Part shown: piece after piece, positions 5,269 through 8,884 of the stretch
How positions within the stretch are numbered: the first letter of the stretch is position 1
Layout of the letters: the number at the start of each line of letters is the position of its first letter
NCBI GenBank assembly: GCA_905236255.1
Contig: CAJOPK010000099.1
Span: 1 to 8,884, forward strand
DNA length: 8,884 bases
Reading direction: 5' to 3'
DNA from: an uncultured Selenomonadaceae bacterium
GTDB taxonomy: Bacteria > Bacillota > Negativicutes > Selenomonadales > Selenomonadaceae
Program-made: the position numbers and the translations under genes
Notes under the pieces: model-generated
What the model was told of the DNA's origin: nothing
Seen by the model: the letters and a program-made list of their open reading frames with translations, nothing else
The model's database searches: none

Positions 5269-6441
5269 TTGTTCGGAAAAATTTTTGCGGCGATAACGGC
5301 GGCGATTTTTTTCACATCAATCATTCCGGCAAATACTTTTGCGGCGGAAGAAAAAGTTACCGAAAAGAAGGTCACCAAAAAAAAGACGACCCAAAAATCG
5401 ACTTGGCAGCCGGAAATTCGCGTGGGAATTTTGAGCGGAGTAACTTCCGTCAGCTTGCAACTTTCCGCACCGGGAATAATGGTTGACCCGGAAACTCAAA
5501 AGACGATCCAAAAAATTCCGGCGGGAAAAAATTTTGCGGTTGACTTTGCCGCGCTGAAAACTTCATCAGTCGAAATTCGCGGAGAAAAAATCCCTCTCAA
5601 GGATTTGCAAACGACAATTAACGGGCAAAAATATTTCGGCGGCGTTCGCGTCGATAAAAAATTGGGATCGTTGACGGTCATAAATCTTGCGCCGGTCGAG
5701 GAATATTTGCGCGGAGTCGTCCCGGAAGAAATGTCGCCTTCATTTCATGCGGAGGCTTTGAAGGCACAGGCGGTGGCGGCAAGAACTTTCACTTTAAAAA
5801 ATCGCAACCGTCACAAAACGGAAGGTTACGATCTTTGCAAAACCACCCACTGCCAAACTTACGAAGGAGTTGTTTCATCGCCGGAATCGGATAAGGCAAT
5901 TTCCGAAACGCGCGGGGAAGTAATTTTTTCCGGCGGGAAAATTGCCGATACCAATTTTCACACGGACAGCGGCGGCATGACCGAAAATGTCGAAGATGTT
6001 TGGGGGACAAAATTTTCACATTTGCGAGCCGTCAAAGAACTCAATACAAAAACCAATCCCTGGACGGTGAAAGTTTCCGCAAAAGATTTCGCGGCAAAAA
6101 CAGGTGTCGGTGAAATTAAATCCGTCAAATTGAGTTCCCTGACAATAGGGAAATCTGCGGCGGACAGGACTCAATCCGGGCGCGTAAAATTTGCGCAGAT
6201 TATGGGGAAAAAATCGACCGTCAAAATTTCCGGTACGGATTTGAGATTTAAGTTTGGCTTGCCGAGTACCCTGTTTGACATGAAATTTTCCGGAAACGAA
6301 ATTATTTTTGAAGGATTCGGAGCCGGTCACGGTGTCGGTATGTCACAGTGGGGCGCCCGGGATTTTGCGAAAGACGGGAAAAGTTACCGGGAAATTTTGG
6401 CGCATTATTACACCGGAACCGAATTGAAAAAGTTGTACTGA
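5269..6441 (+). CDS. Secreted SpoIID/LytB-domain protein (probable lytic transglycosylase)
   Basis: The product has 390 aa. Residues 1-26 are a Sec signal peptide (FGK, hydrophobic IFAAITAAIFFTSIIP, then a likely cleavage near TFA-A). A lysine/threonine-rich stretch (27-45) follows, then a beta-rich part (48-130). The SpoIID core starts near 140: NLAPVEEYLRGVVPEEMSP (139-157), EALKAQAVAARTFTL (162-176), CKTTHC (190-195), FHTDSGGMTENVEDVWG (230-246) and GFGAGHGVGMSQWGA (349-363). In Bacillus SpoIID the Glu of the EM motif is catalytic, cleaving glycan strands without stem peptides; here that would be Glu154. Cys190, His194 and Cys195 resemble the zinc site described for clostridial SpoIID. The protein should act on peptidoglycan outside the cytoplasmic membrane. 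The gene lies 20 bp after purN, not in a recognisable sporulation cluster, so it may serve sporulation or general wall remodelling; I therefore give no spoIID symbol. Confidence 0.88.
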   Translation: MFGKIFAAITAAIFFTSIIPANTFAAEEKVTEKKVTKKKTTQKSTWQPEIRVGILSGVTSVSLQLSAPGIMVDPETQKTIQKIPAGKNFAVDFAALKTSSVEIRGEKIPLKDLQTTINGQKYFGGVRVDKKLGSLTVINLAPVEEYLRGVVPEEMSPSFHAEALKAQAVAARTFTLKNRNRHKTEGYDLCKTTHCQTYEGVVSSPESDKAISETRGEVIFSGGKIADTNFHTDSGGMTENVEDVWGTKFSHLRAVKELNTKTNPWTVKVSAKDFAAKTGVGEIKSVKLSSLTIGKSAADRTQSGRVKFAQIMGKKSTVKISGTDLRFKFGLPSTLFDMKFSGNEIIFEGFGAGHGVGMSQWGARDFAKDGKSYREILAHYYTGTELKKLY

Positions 6442-6482
6442 ATTTTGGAGTGGTAACCGATTTTTCTGTAAAGGGTGTGGAG

Positions 6483-6499
6483 ACCGATATAAATTCGGT
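6483..6499 (+). other. Small hairpin just before exoA
   Basis: ACCGA (6483-6487) and TCGGT (6495-6499) enclose a TATAAAT loop, with an extra G-T pair possible. It ends 8 nt before the exoA ATG, where an SD would normally be; no SD-like sequence is visible. The TATAAAT might instead be a -10 element, though no good -35 lies 16-18 bp upstream. Confidence 0.3.
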
Positions 6500-6507
6500 T
6501 AAAAAAT

Positions 6508-7260
6508 ATGAAATTTGTATCATGGAATGTAAACGGGCTTCGTGCCTGCCTGAAAAAAGATTTTATGTTGAGTTTCAAAAGTTTGAATGCGGACATTTTT
6601 GCAGTTCAGGAAACAAAAATGCAGGAAGGTCAGGCAATTTTGGAGCTTGAAGGTTACAGGCAATTTTGGAACAGTGCCGAAAAAAAAGGTTATTCGGGGA
6701 CTGCGATTTTTTCGCGAATCGAGCCGCATGCCGTCGATTACGGAATCAACATCGAAAAGCACGATCATGAAGGGCGCGTCATTACCCTGACTTTTGAAAA
6801 TTTTTATTTTGTCAATGTTTACGTTCCCAATTCCAGAAATTTGGAACGGCTTGATTATCGAATGGAATGGGAGGACGATTTTCGCGATTATTTGAAAAAA
6901 CTTGACGAAAAAAAGCCGGTCGTTTTGTGCGGAGATTTAAACGTCGCGCATCAAAACATTGATTTAAAAAATCCGTCGTCCAATCATCACAATTCCGGCT
7001 TTACCGACGAAGAGCGGGGAAAATTTGAAGAACTTTTGAACGCCGGATTTACCGATACCTTTCGCCGGCTTTATCCGGACAAGACCGGAGTTTATACTTG
7101 GTGGTCTTATTTGCGAAAGGCAAGGGAAAATAACGCCGGATGGCGGATTGATTATTTTTTGGTGTCCGATCGTATTGCCGAAAAAATTTCCGTTGCAAGC
7201 GTCGAAAGTGAAATTTACGGCAGCGACCATTGTCCGGTGACTTTGGAAACGGATTTGTAA
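6508..7260 (+). CDS. exoA: AP endonuclease / exodeoxyribonuclease III (ExoA subfamily)
   Basis: Cleaves DNA 5' of abasic sites in base-excision repair and usually also has 3'-phosphodiesterase and exonuclease activity. It has 250 aa, near Bacillus ExoA (252). The fold's active-site residues are all visible: Asn7 in SWNVNGLR, Glu35 in VQETK, Tyr105 in VNVYVPNS, Asp143 and Asn145 in CGDLNVAHQ, Asp215 in WRIDY, and Asp240-His241 in GSDHCPV. GYSGTAIFS (61-69) and HDHEGRVITL (85-94) are also typical of ExoA. The ATG at 6508 gives the family's normal N-terminus (MKFVSWNVNG), and an in-frame stop at 6490 prevents extension. No clear SD precedes it. It follows the SpoIID-like gene by 66 bp and precedes fliJ by 14 bp, so it probably shares a transcript with fliJ. 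Confidence 0.96.
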   Translation: MKFVSWNVNGLRACLKKDFMLSFKSLNADIFAVQETKMQEGQAILELEGYRQFWNSAEKKGYSGTAIFSRIEPHAVDYGINIEKHDHEGRVITLTFENFYFVNVYVPNSRNLERLDYRMEWEDDFRDYLKKLDEKKPVVLCGDLNVAHQNIDLKNPSSNHHNSGFTDEERGKFEELLNAGFTDTFRRLYPDKTGVYTWWSYLRKARENNAGWRIDYFLVSDRIAEKISVASVESEIYGSDHCPVTLETDL

Positions 7261-7274
7261 ATCGGAGTACCAAA

Positions 7275-7721
7275 ATGAAAAAGTTTAAATTTCAGCTTGA
7301 AACTTTATTGAAAGTTACGCGGCGAAAAAAAGACGATGCCGAATTAAAATTCGCGGAAGTTTCGCGCAGACTTGAAGATTGTCGCGCACAACTTCAGGTC
7401 TTTTTGCGTGAATTGCAGGAAGGTCAAGCGGAATATGCCGAAATGACCGGCGAAGGCAAAACGGTCACCGTCGGCGTAATAACGACGTACAACGATTTTT
7501 TCAACTGGAAAAGGGCGCAAATTGAACAACAGCAACAGTTAATTTTAAAGACCATGCAGGAAAAACAGCAAAAGCTGAAAATCTTAATGGAGCTCATGAC
7601 ATATTTGAAAAGTATAGAACAACTTAAAGAAAAGCGATTTCGCGAATATAATGAAGAATTGCTTTTTGAAGAACAAAAAATGCTTGACGAAATAGGCTTG
7701 CAACTTCACATGAGACGTTAA
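7275..7721 (+). CDS. fliJ: FliJ-like flagellar export protein
   Basis: FliJ is a soluble coiled-coil component of the flagellar type III export apparatus; it binds the FliI ATPase ring and FlhA and helps engage export substrates. The product has 148 aa, the usual FliJ size. The N-terminus MKKFKFQLETLLKVTRRKKD is the family hallmark (short basic start, F-x-F/L-x-LL-V-R). Nearly the whole protein is predicted antiparallel coiled coil: charged heptads at about 15-60 (AELKFAEVSRRLEDC, LRELQEGQAEY), a break near 58-70 (TGEGKTVTVG), then a second helix at 72-140 (KRAQIEQQQQLI, KSIEQLKEKRFREYNEELL). CGGAG (7263-7267) is 7 nt before the ATG. The usual neighbour fliI is absent; exoA precedes it and a metal permease follows 41 bp later. 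Coiled-coil composition alone can mimic FliJ, so the call rests on the N-terminus, the length and the presence of flagellin in the same region. Confidence 0.82.
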   Translation: MKKFKFQLETLLKVTRRKKDDAELKFAEVSRRLEDCRAQLQVFLRELQEGQAEYAEMTGEGKTVTVGVITTYNDFFNWKRAQIEQQQQLILKTMQEKQQKLKILMELMTYLKSIEQLKEKRFREYNEELLFEEQKMLDEIGLQLHMRR

Positions 7722-7762
7722 TTTTTGAACAAAATCATTTGGTTTGAGGAAACGAAATTTTT

Positions 7763-8560
7763 ATGTTTGAATTTGAATTTATGAGAAATGCGCTTGCCGC
7801 GGTGCTTCTGGTTACTCCGCTTTTCGGAATTTTGTCAACGATGGTTGTTTCAAATCGTATGGCATTTTTTTCCGATTCGCTCGGTCACGGGGCATTTACC
7901 GGAATAGCAATCGGTGCATTGATCGGAATAGGCTCGGAAATTTTCGGATTGCTTGGATTTTCGATTGCCTTTGCGCTTTTGATAACTTACATAAAAAATA
8001 AATCCCGTTCGGGAGCGGATACGGTTATCGGAGTTTTCGGATCTACGGCGATAGCATTGGGCTTGCTTTTGATGTCGTCCGGCGGGCAATTCAACAAATT
8101 TTCCCGTTTTTTGATAGGGGATCTCTTGAGTGTGACGCGGGAAGATTTGATTGCATTGTCCGCAATTTTCATGGCGGTTTTTATAATTTGGGCGTTGCTT
8201 TTCAACAAACTTTTGATTTTGTCGGTCAATCGGACTTTGGCGGGAAGTCGCGGAATAAAAACTCAATTTACCGAATCGGTATTTGCGGTTTTGCTTGCGG
8301 TTGTTGTGGCGCTCAGCATAAACAAAGTGGGAATTTTGATAATCAACGCATTTTTGGTATTGCCCGCCGCCGCCGCCCGAAATGTCACAAATTCCGTCAA
8401 ATCCTATCATCTGTTGAGTGTTTTGATTGCGCTTGTTTCAGGCATTGTCGGGCTCGTCACGGCTTATGAAATTGATGCCGCCGCAGGTTCCGCAATAGTT
8501 GTTTGCAATTCCGCAATTTATTTTTTGACGTTGGTTTTGAAACCGCATTTTGTAAAGTGA
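7763..8560 (+). CDS. znuB: Zinc/manganese ABC transporter permease (ABC-3 family, ZnuB-like)
   Basis: Membrane subunit of a metal-ion importer; it would partner with a cytoplasmic ATPase and an extracytoplasmic metal-binding protein. The product has 265 aa, typical of the family. About seven to eight hydrophobic segments are visible, roughly at 9-29, 44-77, 88-106, 127-153, 171-186, 188-204, 215-234 and 240-260. Family motifs are FFSDSLGHGAFTGIAIG (35-51), LIGDLLSVTREDLI (117-130), close to GDLLAVTPEDLI of E. coli ZnuB, and KVGILIINAFLVLPAAAARN (188-207). Zinc is suggested by that similarity, but ABC-3 permeases for manganese or iron look alike. The ATG at 7763 is preceded by GAGGAAA at a rather long distance (about 10-13 nt); the ATG at 7781 is an alternative. 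No ATPase or binding-protein gene adjoins it here, and no Zur box was recognised upstream. Confidence 0.88.
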   Translation: MFEFEFMRNALAAVLLVTPLFGILSTMVVSNRMAFFSDSLGHGAFTGIAIGALIGIGSEIFGLLGFSIAFALLITYIKNKSRSGADTVIGVFGSTAIALGLLLMSSGGQFNKFSRFLIGDLLSVTREDLIALSAIFMAVFIIWALLFNKLLILSVNRTLAGSRGIKTQFTESVFAVLLAVVVALSINKVGILIINAFLVLPAAAARNVTNSVKSYHLLSVLIALVSGIVGLVTAYEIDAAAGSAIVVCNSAIYFLTLVLKPHFVK

Positions 8561-8594
8561 AAGAATAGTTTGGTTGGAACATGGTACAAACAAC

Positions 8595-8623
8595 TTGAAA
8601 AATTTTCTCAAAAAATGTAAACT
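8595..8623 (+). promoter_or_regulatory. Candidate sigma-70 promoter for the NUDIX gene
   Basis: TTGAAA (8595-8600), a 17-nt spacer, then TAAACT (8618-8623) match at 4/6 and 4/6 with ideal spacing in the only sizeable gap (98 bp) of this part of the window. It would give a leader of roughly 30 nt containing the GAGAGG site. No terminator is visible after the permease gene, so read-through is also possible. Confidence 0.4.
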
Positions 8624-8658
8624 GTGCCGGAAAAATTCTTTAAAGAGAGGGATTGAAT

Positions 8659-8884
8659 ATGCCGCTTATCGATAATGAAGACAAAAATCTTGTGGAAAAG
8701 AAAATTTCAAGCGAAAAAGTTTTTGACGGCGTGCTTTTGCACGTTCGCAAAGATGAAGTCGAATTGCCGAACGGACACACGTCAACGCGCGAATGGATCG
8801 AACATCCCGGAGCGTCGGCCGTCGTCCCGATTCTTCCCGACAATCAAATAATTTTGGTGCGTCAATATCGCTATCCGGTCGGAA
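8659..8884 (+). CDS. NUDIX hydrolase, ADP-ribose pyrophosphatase type (C-terminus outside window)
   Basis: The first 75 codons are present. GAGAGG (8645-8650) lies 8 nt before the ATG at 8659. The N-terminal part shows the pattern of the ADP-ribose pyrophosphatase (NudF/YqkG) branch: a first strand SSEKVFDGVLLHVRKDEVELPNG (split around residues 18-39), the TREWIEHPGASAVVPIL segment (43-59) and IILVRQYRYPVG (64-75). These enzymes hydrolyse ADP-ribose to AMP and ribose-5-phosphate. The catalytic Nudix box would lie just beyond the window end, so activity cannot be judged here. The sequence supports the family; the exact substrate is inferred. Confidence 0.85.
   Translation, partial: MPLIDNEDKNLVEKKISSEKVFDGVLLHVRKDEVELPNGHTSTREWIEHPGASAVVPILPDNQIILVRQYRYPVG

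Noticed and set aside
6469..6490. Sigma-28 promoter before exoA-fliJ
   Set aside because: TAAA (6469-6472) and ACCGATAT (6483-6490) are both present, but the spacing is 10 nt instead of 15; at 15 nt the -35 would be TTCT.
6348..6650. Open frame overlapping the SpoIID-like gene and exoA
   Set aside because: It overlaps two well-supported genes in another frame and shows no family features.
1..8884. CRISPR arrays, insertion sequences, tRNA/rRNA genes, phage or defence genes
   Set aside because: No repeat-spacer structure, transposase, terminal inverted repeats, RNA-gene sequence or defence domain was seen on either strand.

Overview
The window reads as chromosomal DNA from a flagellated member of the Negativicutes (Selenomonas-like Firmicutes with an outer membrane). 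Three things point there. The flagellin N-terminus at the left edge (MAMVVKNNM..., ...KVSSGMKINSAQDDAAGYAISEKMR) is of the type I associate with Selenomonadaceae. DnaK lacks the N-terminal insert typical of proteobacterial DnaK, as in Firmicutes. ExoA is close to the Bacillus ExoA subfamily. The assignment is inferred from remembered family patterns, not from a search.

Layout. Bases 1-188 hold the first 62 codons of a flagellin gene read leftwards off the window edge, with a strong RBS and a near-consensus sigma-28 promoter at 233-259. A divergent regulatory region of about 700 bp (189-914) separates it from everything else, which reads rightwards. First comes grpE-dnaK, driven by a good sigma-70 promoter at 855-883 and closed by a rho-independent terminator at 3488-3518. 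Then come purM-purN (overlapping; steps 5 and 3 of purine synthesis) and, 20 bp further on, a secreted SpoIID/LytB-domain protein. A second tightly spaced run follows: exoA (AP endonuclease), fliJ (flagellar export chaperone-like protein) and a ZnuB-type metal ABC permease. The window ends inside a NUDIX hydrolase resembling ADP-ribose pyrophosphatase, with its own candidate promoter.

How the genes fit together. GrpE is the nucleotide-exchange factor for DnaK, and PurM and PurN act in the same pathway. The remaining genes are functionally mixed housekeeping genes on one strand. Notable absences are hrcA, dnaJ and a CIRCE operator around grpE-dnaK, the other pur genes around purMN, the usual fliI partner next to fliJ, and the ATPase and binding protein next to the metal permease. 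Four of the eight genes with a visible 5' end besides flagellin are best read from TTG or GTG.

I found no RNA genes, insertion sequences, CRISPR arrays, defence genes or phage genes. I see no undescribed system here. The more interesting points are the regulatory architecture of the flagellin/grpE interval and the unusual gene neighbourhoods.
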